Assembly (NCBI RefSeq): GCF_018129685.1
Contig: NZ_JAFCLG010000002.1
Span: 333,377-397,376, forward strand
Direction: 5' to 3'
DNA: 64,000 bases
From: Bradyrhizobium manausense
GTDB lineage: Bacteria > Pseudomonadota > Alphaproteobacteria > Rhizobiales > Xanthobacteraceae
Within the stretch, counting starts at the first letter, position 1, and every line of letters starts with the position of its first letter. The position numbers and the translations under genes were made by a program. This document shows, in pieces, positions 55,004-63,755 of this stretch. The notes under the pieces are model-generated. The model saw only the letters and a program-made list of their open reading frames with translations, did not search any database and was not told the DNA's origin.

Positions 55004-55858
55004 TCAGTTCTCGAGGCCGGGCAGCCGCGAGCGCCCGCCCCACATGCACAGGCTGAACGGCTCGAAGCCGAACTGGCGCTCGCGATAGGTTTCCTCGTCG
55101 ATATGCTTCACGCCGACCGAATATTCGAACACCATGCCGTTGGGGCCTTTGAAATAGAGGAATCGGGCCGATGAGGTCGGGTGCCGCCCGGGACCGAAGA
55201 CGATCGGCACGTTGTGTTGCAGCAGCAGGCTGTGGGAGCGCATGATATCGTCGGTGCTCTCCACCTGGTGGTTGATGTGCTGAATGCCGGAGCGCGGTGC
55301 GGGAATGAGCGCCATCGTGTGATGGATCTCGTTGACGCGCAGGAGCGGCACGTCTCCGATCCGGTCGCTGACGCGCGCGTTGCAGACTTGTGTCCAGAAA
55401 TGCTCGTCGCGCACCGCGTCCTTACTGAAGATGCCGACGTGGCTGAACCCGGTGATGCCCGCGTCGCGCGAGGGAAAGTGCCTGCGGCCGGCCACTTCGG
55501 GACGGACGGCCAGCTCGACCGCGGTGCCGTTCGGATCCTCGAAGACGATGAAGTCGGCGACGTGCCGCGACTCACATTCGGAACGCGTGCCGCGCCAGAC
55601 CGCATGGCCAAGCCCTTCCAGCGTGGCGCCGGCTGCATCGAGCGCGGCGCTGTCGCGGACCTCAAAGCCGATGACATGGTCGGCCGGGTCGCCGTCATGG
55701 TAGTAGAGCGTGTGCGCCCGGTCGTCGGAGCGCAGGTACAGGTCGTTGCGACTCGCGCCCGTCACTTGCAGACCGAGGATCCTGGTGGCGAAGTCGCGGC
55801 AGAGTTCCAAGTCGTTCGTGCCGAGCCGCGTGTAGCAGACATCCAGAAGCTCAATCAT
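55004..55858 (-). CDS. Extradiol ring-cleavage dioxygenase (VOC family, type I)
   Basis: This 284-residue two-domain VOC protein would open a catechol-type ring next to the hydroxyls. The Fe(II) ligands in the C-terminal domain are visible: H140 (GFSHVGIF), H194 (IQHINHQV) and E245 (VFEYSVG), spaced as in BphC-type enzymes. ATG 55858 (MIELLDVCYT) is the natural start; the longer frame adds non-homologous residues. It lies 94 bases downstream of a catalytically degenerate paralogue, and 27 bases before the aldolase-like gene. In a cmt-like pathway it would cleave a 2,3-dihydroxy-4-alkylbenzoate. Confidence 0.9.
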   Translation of the reverse strand: MIELLDVCYTRLGTNDLELCRDFATRILGLQVTGASRNDLYLRSDDRAHTLYYHDGDPADHVIGFEVRDSAALDAAGATLEGLGHAVWRGTRSECESRHVADFIVFEDPNGTAVELAVRPEVAGRRHFPSRDAGITGFSHVGIFSKDAVRDEHFWTQVCNARVSDRIGDVPLLRVNEIHHTMALIPAPRSGIQHINHQVESTDDIMRSHSLLLQHNVPIVFGPGRHPTSSARFLYFKGPNGMVFEYSVGVKHIDEETYRERQFGFEPFSLCMWGGRSRLPGLEN

Positions 55859-55952
55859 CTCGGTGTCCTTTCCTGTTCGGGAACGACGTTGTGGTCCGGC
55901 CGCATGCCGGCCAGGGCTGCCGCGCACCGCCGCCATTGTTCGGGGAGGCTGC

Positions 55953-56810
55953 TCACATCGCGCCTCCCGACAGTTCGGGGATCAGCGACTGCGATCCCCA
56001 ATTGCAGTAGGATTCAGGCGCGTCGCTAAACTGGCGCGGCCGGGTGCCGCGCTGCACCGTCTGCATGCCCAGTCCGTAGCGGAAGGCCACGAGTTCGGGA
56101 CCCTCGAAGGTGACAAAGACTTCGCCGCTGCATGGCAGCTTGCCCGGGCCGTGCAGGATGCGCACCTGATGGTTGGTGAGGAAATAATAGTTCTGCATGA
56201 TGTTGTTAAGGTCCTCGACCTCGAACGAGATCTGCAACAGCCCTCCCCTGCCGGAAGGGTGCAGCGAAAGCCGGTGATGGCGGTCGTCGAAGCCGAGATA
56301 GATGGAGCGACCGACGAAATCGCGGATCTCGGCGCCGAAAATCTCCGTCCAGATCGCGCAGTCGCGGTCGATGTCGGTGCTGCGCAGGGCGGTGTCGGAC
56401 AGTCCGAGGATTCCTGCGTCGCGGCTCGGGAAATAGCGCGGTGCCTTGTCCTGGTGGCGGATCACGATCTCGAAGCGGTTGCCGCTGAAGTCGGCAAAAG
56501 CGATGCCGGCTTTGAAACGGCGGTGCATGCCGAGCTCAGCCGGCACCTCCTCCACGGTCAGACCCATCGCCGCCAGCCTCTGAGCTGCCTCGGCGAGCTG
56601 CCGCTCGCTGCGCACCTCGAGCCCGACGACGGGGTCCGACGTCCGGCCGGACGCGTCGTATTCCAGTGCATAGGCCTTGTCGTCGGAGCGGAACCGCGCA
56701 AAGTCTTCGCCCTTCTCGGTGAGTTCGAGGCCGATCATCCCGGTCGCGAAGTCCGAGGCCTTGGCCAGCGCGGCGGTCGGCAGGCGCACATATCTTAGTT
56801 GCTCAAGCAT
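55953..56810 (-). CDS. VOC-family protein lacking all three iron ligands
   Basis: This 285-residue protein has the same two-domain extradiol dioxygenase fold as its neighbour at 55004 and shares PSRDAGI(L/T)G, the DDIM/NNIM region and a GPG loop. Where the active enzyme has H140, H194 and E245 it has D139 (GLSDTALR), Q193 (LLQISFEV) and R244 (AFRYGLG), so it cannot bind iron in the usual way. The gene is otherwise intact, and ATG 56810 has AGGA upstream. It may be a partner subunit, an isomerase or a substrate-binding protein. I do not know a characterised equivalent. Confidence 0.8.
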   Translation of the reverse strand: MLEQLRYVRLPTAALAKASDFATGMIGLELTEKGEDFARFRSDDKAYALEYDASGRTSDPVVGLEVRSERQLAEAAQRLAAMGLTVEEVPAELGMHRRFKAGIAFADFSGNRFEIVIRHQDKAPRYFPSRDAGILGLSDTALRSTDIDRDCAIWTEIFGAEIRDFVGRSIYLGFDDRHHRLSLHPSGRGGLLQISFEVEDLNNIMQNYYFLTNHQVRILHGPGKLPCSGEVFVTFEGPELVAFRYGLGMQTVQRGTRPRQFSDAPESYCNWGSQSLIPELSGGAM

Positions 56811-56872
56811 TCGCTCGTCCTGTTCAGTCTCGGCCCGCAAGAGTGACGGGCACGTCACTCGCCGGCCGGCCT

Positions 56873-57709
56873 TCAGGCCGGCTCTGCGAGAAGGAAGTCG
56901 AGGACCAGCCGGTTGAAGCGGTCCTTCTTCTCGATCTGGGTCCAGTGGCCGCACTGCCCGAACACGTGCAGCTCCGACCTCTCGATAAGGTCGTGCATGT
57001 GCAGACTATTGCTCAGCGGGATCACTTGGTCGTCGCGGCCGTGCACGATCAGGGCCCGGTGCGGTAACGCCCGCACGGCCTCGTCCGGCGTGGCGAGCCG
57101 CTCCACGTGGCGCTGGCGCGGCGCCGGGAACATCCGGGAATAGGATTCGTGGTAGCCGGGCCGGATGCTCGCCCTGTAGCGCGCCTCGATGAGATCCTCG
57201 TTGATCAGCGCCTGATTGTAGGCGAACCGGTCCATGATCCGGCGCATGTTGTCAACCGACGGCTCGTAGCCCCATACCACGTCGAGGGCGTCGGTCAGCT
57301 CGAAGCGGACGCCGGCGGCGCCCATCAGCACGAGGCGGTCGACCCGCTCGGGATAGCGCGCGGCGATCGCCAGCGTCAGTGCGCCGCCGAAGGAGTTGCC
57401 GACGAAATGGGCCTTCTCGATGCTGAGCGCGTCCATGAAGCCGACGATGTGGCCGACCCAGAAATCGAGAGTGTAGTCCGCATCGGCCCCGCGCTCGGTA
57501 TAGCCGAAGCCCGCAGCATCAGGGGCGATCGCGCGGAACTTCCCCGCCAGCACCGGCAGCGTGAAGCGCCAGTTGGCATAGCTGGTCACGCCCGGTCCGG
57601 AGCCGTGCAGCAGGATGGCCGGGAAGCCTTCGCCTTCCTCGAGATAGTTTGTCTGAAGTCCCGCGGCGACCACGGACTTGCCGATTTCCGGATCCTGGAA
57701 AGCGTTCAT
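56873..57709 (-). CDS. Meta-cleavage product C-C hydrolase (alpha/beta hydrolase)
   Basis: This 278-residue enzyme would split the ring-opened dienoate into a carboxylic acid and 2-hydroxypenta-2,4-dienoate. It has the oxyanion segment LLHGSGPGVTSYANW that marks BphD/XylF/CmtE-type hydrolases, the nucleophile S106 in VGNSFGGAL, the acid in HGRDDQVIP and the catalytic His in GQCGHWTQIEKKDRFN. ATG 57709 (MNAFQDPEI) is chosen. It follows a decayed transporter cluster and precedes the two VOC genes in the same direction. Confidence 0.92.
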   Translation of the reverse strand: MNAFQDPEIGKSVVAAGLQTNYLEEGEGFPAILLHGSGPGVTSYANWRFTLPVLAGKFRAIAPDAAGFGYTERGADADYTLDFWVGHIVGFMDALSIEKAHFVGNSFGGALTLAIAARYPERVDRLVLMGAAGVRFELTDALDVVWGYEPSVDNMRRIMDRFAYNQALINEDLIEARYRASIRPGYHESYSRMFPAPRQRHVERLATPDEAVRALPHRALIVHGRDDQVIPLSNSLHMHDLIERSELHVFGQCGHWTQIEKKDRFNRLVLDFLLAEPA

Positions 57710-57737
57710 TTCCTGCAACCTTCCATTGTGGTGATGC

Positions 57738-58439
57738 TTAGGCGACCTGCGCCGTGCTGAGATAGGCGCGGATGACGCCCTCGTCCCTGAGCACCGTCTT
57801 GGGCGCGCCGCCGCCGATCGAGCGGCTGTAATCGAGCACGTGCACGCGGTTGGCGATGGCGTCGACCATCTGCATGTCGTGTTCGATCCAGATCATCGGG
57901 ATTCCGAGCCTGTCCTTGATGCCGACGATGAAGTGCGCGAGGTCCTCGCGCTCCTCCTGGGTCAGGCCCGCGGATGGCTCGTCCATGAGGAGGCATTTCG
58001 GCTCCGCGGCAAGCGCGCGCGAAGCCGACGGGCTTCTGGAGTCCGAAGGGCATGGCGCCGACCACGGTGTCGCGATGCCGCGCCAGGTCGACGAATTCCA
58101 GCGCCCGGTCCACCACCTCGAGGTGCTCCCGTTCCTCGCACCGCACCCGCGGCGAGCGCACCATCTGCGCGAGAGGGCCGATCGTCATCAGGCAATGGCG
58201 TGCGGCCAGGAGATTGTCGCGCACCGTGAGGCGGCCGGACAGCTCCGCGTGCTGGAAGGTGCGCGCGACGCCCCGTCGCGCGACCTCGTAGGGACGCAGC
58301 CCGACCAGTTCCTCGCGGTTGAACAGGATGCTGCCGCAGGCGTTGGGGCCGATCAGCGCCAGCAGCTCGCCCGCGGAGACGCCGAGCGAGACCTTGTTGA
58401 GCACCACCAGGCCGCCGAAACGCAGGGCATGCTCGCGCT
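57738..58439 (-). pseudogene. livG pseudogene (Walker A deleted, frameshifted)
   Basis: Recognisable LivG parts are ALRFGGLVVLNKVSLGVSAG, LLALIGPNACGSILFNREEL and VARRGVARTFQHAELSGRLT. The Walker A lysine region is deleted: IGPN is joined directly to a later GSILFN strand. Near 57990 the frame shifts by one, and the Walker B half (MDEPSAGLTQEERED and WIEHDMQMVDAIANRV) continues in another frame to the stop at 57738. No functional ATPase can result. Confidence 0.85.
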
Positions 58440-58964
58440 CCTTCCTGCGACGGATGGCGCCTTCCAAATAGGTATCGCGGTTGCCGCCGCTGCCCAGGTA
58501 GAGCTCTGCACCCGGGGGTTGCTCTTCAGCGCTTCGGCGCTGCCCGACAGCAGTCCCGCGGCGCGCTTGCGCAGGCCAGCAATACGCGGGAAGTAGGTGA
58601 AGACGGCCTCCTCGATGCGCTGCAGTTCCACCCGCGGTGCCGACGAGACCACGACGGAGAGGTTCTCCTCGACGGTCAGGTTGGGAAAGACCTTGTCGCG
58701 CTCCGGCACCAACCCGATGCCGCGTCGGGTGGTGGCGGGCAGGCGCAGATGGCGCAGCTCCTCGCCGCCGTAGCGGATCGAGCCCGCGGTGATGCGGGCG
58801 CTGTCGCCACCCATGAATCCGGGGATGGCACGCAGCGTCGTGCTCTTGCCGACCCCATTGGCGCCGAGCAGCGGCACGACCGTTCCCTTCGGCACGTCGA
58901 GGTCGGTGCCGTCCAGGGGGAGGATCGAGCGCTGGTAGACGACCTTGAGACCTTCGACCTTCAA
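58440..58964 (-). pseudogene. livF pseudogene (internal deletion)
   Basis: From ATG 58964 the frame gives a normal LivF N-terminal half, with Walker A LLGANGVGKSTTLRAIPGFM, GIGLVPERDKVFPNLTVEEN and AAGLLSGSAEA. Directly after the LSG signature the sequence jumps to NPRVQ and then, in another frame, to a LivF-like tail (ELYLGSGGNRDTYLEGAIRR). Walker B and the switch are missing. The gene sits between livM/livK debris and livG debris on the same strand. Confidence 0.8.
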
Positions 58965-59022
58965 GCCCGGTCATCGCACGCCGCCTTTCTGCCCCCGTCG
59001 GTAGCGGCCTGGGTACTGACAG

Positions 59023-59151
59023 CAAGACGCGCTTCCAGATCCCTACCAGCCCATTCGGCTCGTAGACCAAGAAGAGGATCATGATGACGCCGAAGGCGGC
59101 GTAGTTGACGAATGAGGCGGCGCCGATGGCGGCCAGGCCCTCGAACAGCAT
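59023..59151 (-). pseudogene. 3' fragment of livM permease
   Basis: About 43 residues reading GAASFVNYAAFGVIMILFLV and then YEPNGLVGIWKR look like the last transmembrane segment and end of a LivM permease. They are joined in frame to the truncated binding protein, so everything else of livM, and all of livH, has been deleted. Confidence 0.65.
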
Positions 59152-59938
59152 CGAGTTCGCGCCGATGGCAATCAGCTTCGTATCCTTGAAGGTGGCGAGT
59201 TCCTCCTCGGATTCGGTGAGTTGCGCGGTGACATAGTGCCCATCCCAGCCGATCTTCCGCAGCGCGTTGTGCATGCCGACCTCAACCGACCATGGTGCCC
59301 AACTAAAGATGACATCCGCGCCGGCCTGCTGAAACTTCGTCGCGTAGGCCGTGTAGTCGACCGTTCCGGGCGGGGCGATCTCGGTGCTAACGGTCGCTAT
59401 GCCGAAGCCCTTGGCGATGCGCTTGGCCTTCTCGACGCCGGCCCGCGAGATGGGGATACCCATGGCCGCGAAGCCGATCTTGATATCGGTACCGTACTGG
59501 TCGCGGATGAAGTCCATCATCGCGATGCTGTCATGGACCGAGGAGAACGCCGTCGAACAGAACAGCAGCGGCGTGGCAGGCGGCATGGTCTCCGTCGGGC
59601 AGACCGAACCCGCGAAGAAGGGCACCGGCACGCCGGCTCTCGTCGCTTCGGCGATGATGGGCGACACGCTGGCGCTAACAATCAGCACGGCACCATCCTG
59701 GTTGAGGAGGCGCCGCACGTTCGAGGCGGCGCGAGCAGGCTGGCCCTGGTCGTCGAGGATCACGAGCTGGACCTGGCGGCTGCTGATGCCGCCCTTGGCG
59801 TTGAGGCTGTCGACATACATCTTCATGCCCTTGGCGTGCCCCGCATAGGTGGGTGCCGGCGGCGGGACCGCTCATGGCGGCGCTCACGCCGATGACGTAG
59901 GGGTCCACGGCGAGCGCGATGGACGGGGCGACCGTCAT
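59152..59938 (-). pseudogene. Liv-type substrate-binding protein, broken at both ends
   Basis: The mature N-terminus (MTVAPSIALAVDPYVIGVSA, then AMSGPAAGTH) and the following part (MKMYVDSLNAKGGISSRQVQ) are in different frames, separated by an indel near 59850. The middle is well preserved (FIRDQYGTDIKIGFAAMGIP, FQQAGADVIFSWAPWSVEV). After LTESEEELATFKDTK it passes straight into the livM fragment. The gene belonged to a transporter likely dedicated to the aromatic acid of this operon. Confidence 0.8.
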
Positions 59939-60060
59939 AAACGAAAGTGCGGCAAGTGCGCCAGAATTCTGATTGGTCTCTCTCCCTCATTTTTGCTTGG
60001 TACATGTTGGACTGTGCTGACCTGCCGGCGCTCAACGCCGCGCGACGGTGTCGGAACGGC

Positions 60061-60771
60061 TCAGGAGGCGCCTCCCGCCGCAGGGAGGAGCCCGTCCTTC
60101 GGCAGGGTTCCGCCGAGCTCGAGGTGGCCGCGCACCATCTCTTTCCAGAGCGCCGTGATGTGGTCGAACTTCCGCCTGTCGTCGTCGAGGAAGGTGCGGG
60201 TGGCGAACCCGCGGAACAGGTTGAATGTCATGAAGACGATATCCTCGGCAATTTCCCGCGGCAGGTAGGCGGACAGGCGGTCGGCCCAGGCCTCCTCGAC
60301 CGGAAGGCGGTTCTTCCTGGATATCTCCAGAACATCCTTGCGAATGTCGGGCTCGTTCGCCGCCGAAACGACGATGTCGATTACGGCGAGGAAGTGCTCG
60401 CCCAGGAAGAACTCCCGGGCGTCCTCGATCAGCGCGTCGAATAGGGCGTCGAATTCCGAGATGTCGCGCCCGCGCGCCAAGCTGGTCCGCACCAGCCGCT
60501 CGTAGAGATACTCATAGGCGGAGATGATCAGGTCGCGCTTCTTGGGGAAGTGATGGAGCATCGCGCCCCGCGACACGCCGGCGGCTATGGCGACGGCCTC
60601 GGTGCGGAACCCGGCATAGCCGCGCTCGCGCAGCACCTGCAGCGCCGCGTCCATGACCTTGCGGCGCGTGGCGTCGCTGCGTTCCGCCTGCGTCCGGCTG
60701 GTCGGCGCGCCAGCCTGCTCGATCCGGGAGGACCGGGCGCCGCGGCGGTCGTCGGTGAGAGTGTCGCTCAT
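60061..60771 (-). CDS. TetR/AcrR regulator of the aromatic operon
   Basis: This 236-residue TetR protein has its helix-turn-helix at about residues 40-85 (VMDAALQVLRERGYAGFRTE, VAIAAGVSRGAMLHHFPKKR). ATG 60771 overlaps the stop of the ferredoxin gene by four bases, so it is the last gene of the reductase-alpha-beta-SDR-ferredoxin unit. The known p-cumate regulator CymR is also a TetR-family repressor, which fits the proposed pathway, though this protein is longer. I saw no clear palindrome in the short gaps of this unit; the promoter is probably beyond the right edge. Confidence 0.88.
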   Translation of the reverse strand: MSDTLTDDRRGARSSRIEQAGAPTSRTQAERSDATRRKVMDAALQVLRERGYAGFRTEAVAIAAGVSRGAMLHHFPKKRDLIISAYEYLYERLVRTSLARGRDISEFDALFDALIEDAREFFLGEHFLAVIDIVVSAANEPDIRKDVLEISRKNRLPVEEAWADRLSAYLPREIAEDIVFMTFNLFRGFATRTFLDDDRRKFDHITALWKEMVRGHLELGGTLPKDGLLPAAGGAS

Positions 60772-61088
60772 GAGTTGTACTCGACGTAGATCGTTCCGTC
60801 GGCGATGGTGACGGGGTAGGTCTTGAGGGCAATCTCGCAAGGCATCAGGCCAGGCTCACCGTTGGTAACGTCGAAGGTGCCGAAATGCCAGGAGCACTCG
60901 ACGAACTTGCCGCAGAGCGTCCCGTCCTCGGACAACGAAGCCTCGCCATGCGTGCACCGATCCTGGGTAGCGTAGAAGGCACCGTCGACGTTGTAGACGG
61001 CGATCGTCTCTCCGTTGGGCAGCGTCGCCGCCCGGATTTCGCCGGCCGGGACCTCGTCGACGGAGAAGACCGCCACCCGTTCGATCAT
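60768..61088 (-). CDS. Rieske-type [2Fe-2S] ferredoxin of a ring-hydroxylating dioxygenase
   Basis: This 106-residue protein shuttles electrons from the reductase to the terminal oxygenase. The cluster ligands are in CTHGEASLSEDGTLCG and ECSWHFGTFD, the CxH and CxxH pattern of biphenyl/toluene/cumate-type Rieske ferredoxins. I start at ATG 61088 with GAGG six bases upstream; a GTG at 61100 would overlap the SDR stop. It is translationally coupled to the TetR gene downstream. Confidence 0.93.
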   Translation of the reverse strand: MIERVAVFSVDEVPAGEIRAATLPNGETIAVYNVDGAFYATQDRCTHGEASLSEDGTLCGKFVECSWHFGTFDVTNGEPGLMPCEIALKTYPVTIADGTIYVEYNS

Positions 61089-61096
61089 GTCCAACC

Positions 61097-61861
61097 TCAC
61101 AGCATTGTGCTCCCGCCGTTGACGCTAATGACCTGCCCGGTGACGAAGCTACTCTCGGGCGAGGCGAGATAGGCGACCATGGAGGCCACCTCGGTCATCT
61201 CCGCCGCACGGCCGAGAGGAATGATGGAGGTGAACTGCGCCGCTAGGGCGGGATCGCGGGCAGCGATCTCCTCCATCTGAGGCGTGTTGGTCGCGCAGGG
61301 CGCCACCGTGTTGACCGTGATCCCGTCGCGGGCGAACTCGCGGGCCAGGCCCGTGCCCATTGCGTGGACGCCGCCCTTGGCGGCATTGTAGGCGGCATGG
61401 TCCCATAGACCCGAGCGGACGGAATCAGCCCCAACATTGACCACACGGCCGTATCGCTGCCGCTTCATCACCGGGAGTGCGTGCCAAGTGCACCAGATCG
61501 CCGTCCACAGGTTGCGGTCGATCGTCGCCCGCAGCGTCTCTGGCGTATGCTCGAGAAACGGCCGGATAATGCCGCCCCCGGCATTGTTGACCAGGATATC
61601 GAGCTTGTCGTAGGTATCGACCGCCAGCCGCACCGCAGCGGCGGCCACATCCTCATGCGACAGGTCGCCGACCACCACCGGCGGCAGGTTGCAACCGTGC
61701 CGGTCGGCGATGTCGCGCGCCGCCTGCTCGGCCTCGGTCCTGTCCAGATTGGCCAGCACGACCCTGGCGCCGTCGGCGACGAGGCGGTCGGCGATGACGA
61801 GGCCGATGCCGCGTCCGCCGCCTGTGACCAGCGCGATATGTCCTTCAAGTACCTTAGGCAA
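61097..61861 (-). CDS. cis-Dihydrodiol dehydrogenase (SDR family)
   Basis: This 254-residue NAD-dependent SDR would rearomatise the cis-dihydrodiol to a catechol-type diol. It has VTGGGRGIGLVIADRL as cofactor loop, NNAGGGI, and the active-site Tyr/Lys in YNAAKGG. It lies between the oxygenase beta subunit and the ferredoxin in the operon, the expected place for the second enzyme of the pathway. General SDR substrate prediction is unreliable, so the role rests on context. Confidence 0.88.
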   Translation of the reverse strand: MPKVLEGHIALVTGGGRGIGLVIADRLVADGARVVLANLDRTEAEQAARDIADRHGCNLPPVVVGDLSHEDVAAAAVRLAVDTYDKLDILVNNAGGGIIRPFLEHTPETLRATIDRNLWTAIWCTWHALPVMKRQRYGRVVNVGADSVRSGLWDHAAYNAAKGGVHAMGTGLAREFARDGITVNTVAPCATNTPQMEEIAARDPALAAQFTSIIPLGRAAEMTEVASMVAYLASPESSFVTGQVISVNGGSTML

Positions 61862-61936
61862 AACCGATCCACTCCCGTTGCCGCGCCTGCCAGAGCGGCA
61901 AGCCGATCTGTTGATGCTCGCTCCGGCTGCGCCGGA

Positions 61937-62449
61937 TCAGAGGATGATGCTGAGGCGCCCCTGCTGGCGCAGCCCGTCTGTGTCCAGGAGGACGCGCTTG
62001 CAGCGGATGCGCAACTGCCCCTCCGCTTGCACGAGTTGGTACCGGAGCGTGCCGAAGAACAGGTGCGTCGCGCTGTCCTTCGTCCGGTAGGTGACGAAGG
62101 AGCAGCTGATGTCCAGCCTGCCGACGTCCCGGCCTCGCAGACTCACGTTGGCCACGATGTGGCGCGTCTTCGAATGCGGGAACTCTGCATGCGCCGCCCG
62201 CTTCATCAGCCTCTTCACGCGCTCGCCCAGCCGGAACCTATCGTCGGCGATGTAGAACAGGTTCTCGTCAGAGGACGCATCCGCAGGTAGATTTGTGGTC
62301 GGCACCTCGTAGGTCGCGTCCTCAGTGAAAAGTTGGAGCCATTCGGGCAGGCGCCAAGCGTCGAGGAGCTCGGCCTCGTAGTAGAGGAAGTCCTCCACCT
62401 CGGCGCGCGAGACGGCATTACTGGCCAAGCCGATCGTTTCCGCGTTCAT
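61937..62449 (-). CDS. Ring-hydroxylating dioxygenase beta (small) subunit
   Basis: This 170-residue protein is the non-catalytic small subunit of an alpha3-beta3 Rieske dioxygenase (NTF2-like fold). Family patterns are VEDFLYYEAELLDAWRLPEW near the N-terminus and YFLGTLRYQL-like HLFFGTLRYQLVQAEGQLRI near the end. Its ATG lies three bases after the alpha-subunit stop, so the two are made together. Confidence 0.93.
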   Translation of the reverse strand: MNAETIGLASNAVSRAEVEDFLYYEAELLDAWRLPEWLQLFTEDATYEVPTTNLPADASSDENLFYIADDRFRLGERVKRLMKRAAHAEFPHSKTRHIVANVSLRGRDVGRLDISCSFVTYRTKDSATHLFFGTLRYQLVQAEGQLRIRCKRVLLDTDGLRQQGRLSIIL

Positions 62450-62452
62450 CGC

Positions 62453-63727
62453 TCAAGCCCCCGCCTGCATGCCGGTCATGCGCGCATTCCACTGCTTCCA
62501 GAAGGCGCGCATTTGCTCCTCGTCGGTCATCGCCGGGGTAGCCTGGCTCATACCCTTCGAGATGTCGTTCCAGCGCACCTCGCGGCTGTTGAGATAGCCG
62601 CGTTGGCAATGCTCAAGTGCTTCGACGTCGTCAGGCGTGGCGAAGCCACCCGGTCCCAGGAACTCGAGGAAGTTGAACAGGCGGAACTTGCGCGCCCATC
62701 CTGACTCACCCCGTGGAGCAGCGGCCCAGGCGTTGACCTGCATCTCGCTTTCCGATTTGGGGAAGTAGGTCCGCACAGTCAGCGCCATGATGTCGTTGAT
62801 GATGAGGTTGGGGAAAATGTGCAGGTTACGGTTCTTGTAGGCGATGCGCTCGGCCCGCTCCTTGCCGTGCCTCGCTTCGAGGCGCGCGAGAATCTCGCCG
62901 ATCTCCTTCTTGCCGGTCTCACCCCACATCGGAATCCACTGCGCCACCGGCCGGCCCCATGGCGCAGCATACTCGATCACCGCGTGGCCATTGCCGAGAT
63001 CGCGGCCGTAGCCGGTGAGCGCGACGCTGGTGAGGCCGCCATCGGTGCTCTTGAGGTAGTCCATGTAGGTCGCGTGCGTGCTGGCCGCGTGGTAGCCATC
63101 GATGCTGTTCTCGGTCAGAAGCTTCCAGTTGGCGTTGATCGCATATTCCTGCGCCCCGCGCACGATCTCCAGGCCGTCTTCCGCCTGGTCGCAGATCAGA
63201 TCAAGATATTCCTTGGCGTTGCCGAGATAGGTGTCGAGCGAGACCGCATCATCATCGAAACAGATGAAGTAGAGGTCGCGATAGGACTCCATCCGCTTCA
63301 CCACGCTGAGACTCGAGCTGGGATCGTCCTTGAAGCCCTCCGGATAGGCCTCCTCGCCGGGCTGGCTGCGCAGCTTGCCGTCAAGGCCGAACACCCAGCC
63401 GTGATAGAAGCACTGGAACGACTTGGCGTTGCCCGAGCGCTCACGGCACACCTGCGCGCCGCGATGGGGGCAGGTGTTGTACATCGCCCGCACCACACCC
63501 TCGCGGTCCTTGGCGAACAGGATGCTGCGGCCGCCGACCTCACGCATCATGAAGTCGCCCGGCTTGTTGAGCTCGGACCCGTGGCCGACATAGAGCCAGC
63601 AGTTGCCGAAGATCCGATCCCGCTCGGCTTGCAGCACCTCGGAATCGATGAAGTTGTTCCGCGCTACCTTGAACGTCTTCTTCTGATCGTCGATGAGGAT
63701 CAGGGGCTCCTTCACACGGGCATTCAT
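62453..63727 (-). CDS. Ring-hydroxylating dioxygenase alpha (large) subunit
   Basis: This 424-residue catalytic subunit has the Rieske ligands C86-P-H88 and C106-F-Y-H109, and the mononuclear iron ligands H213 and H218 in SIDGYHAASTHATY, with the bridging Asp D210. Length and the 17-residue spacing of the Rieske site resemble benzoate/p-cumate-type dioxygenases. A ribosome site GGGAGGAGA precedes the ATG. With beta subunit, Rieske ferredoxin and ferredoxin reductase it forms a three-component system that would add O2 to an aromatic acid. Confidence 0.95.
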   Translation of the reverse strand: MNARVKEPLILIDDQKKTFKVARNNFIDSEVLQAERDRIFGNCWLYVGHGSELNKPGDFMMREVGGRSILFAKDREGVVRAMYNTCPHRGAQVCRERSGNAKSFQCFYHGWVFGLDGKLRSQPGEEAYPEGFKDDPSSSLSVVKRMESYRDLYFICFDDDAVSLDTYLGNAKEYLDLICDQAEDGLEIVRGAQEYAINANWKLLTENSIDGYHAASTHATYMDYLKSTDGGLTSVALTGYGRDLGNGHAVIEYAAPWGRPVAQWIPMWGETGKKEIGEILARLEARHGKERAERIAYKNRNLHIFPNLIINDIMALTVRTYFPKSESEMQVNAWAAAPRGESGWARKFRLFNFLEFLGPGGFATPDDVEALEHCQRGYLNSREVRWNDISKGMSQATPAMTDEEQMRAFWKQWNARMTGMQAGA

Positions 63728-63755
63728 GATCTCTCCTCCCGGTACGGACGCGGCC

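Noticed and set aside
57706..59826. A single 706-codon minus-strand ORF
   Set aside because: It strings together parts of a binding protein, LivM, and out-of-frame LivF and LivG; only pieces have family similarity, so it is debris of four genes.
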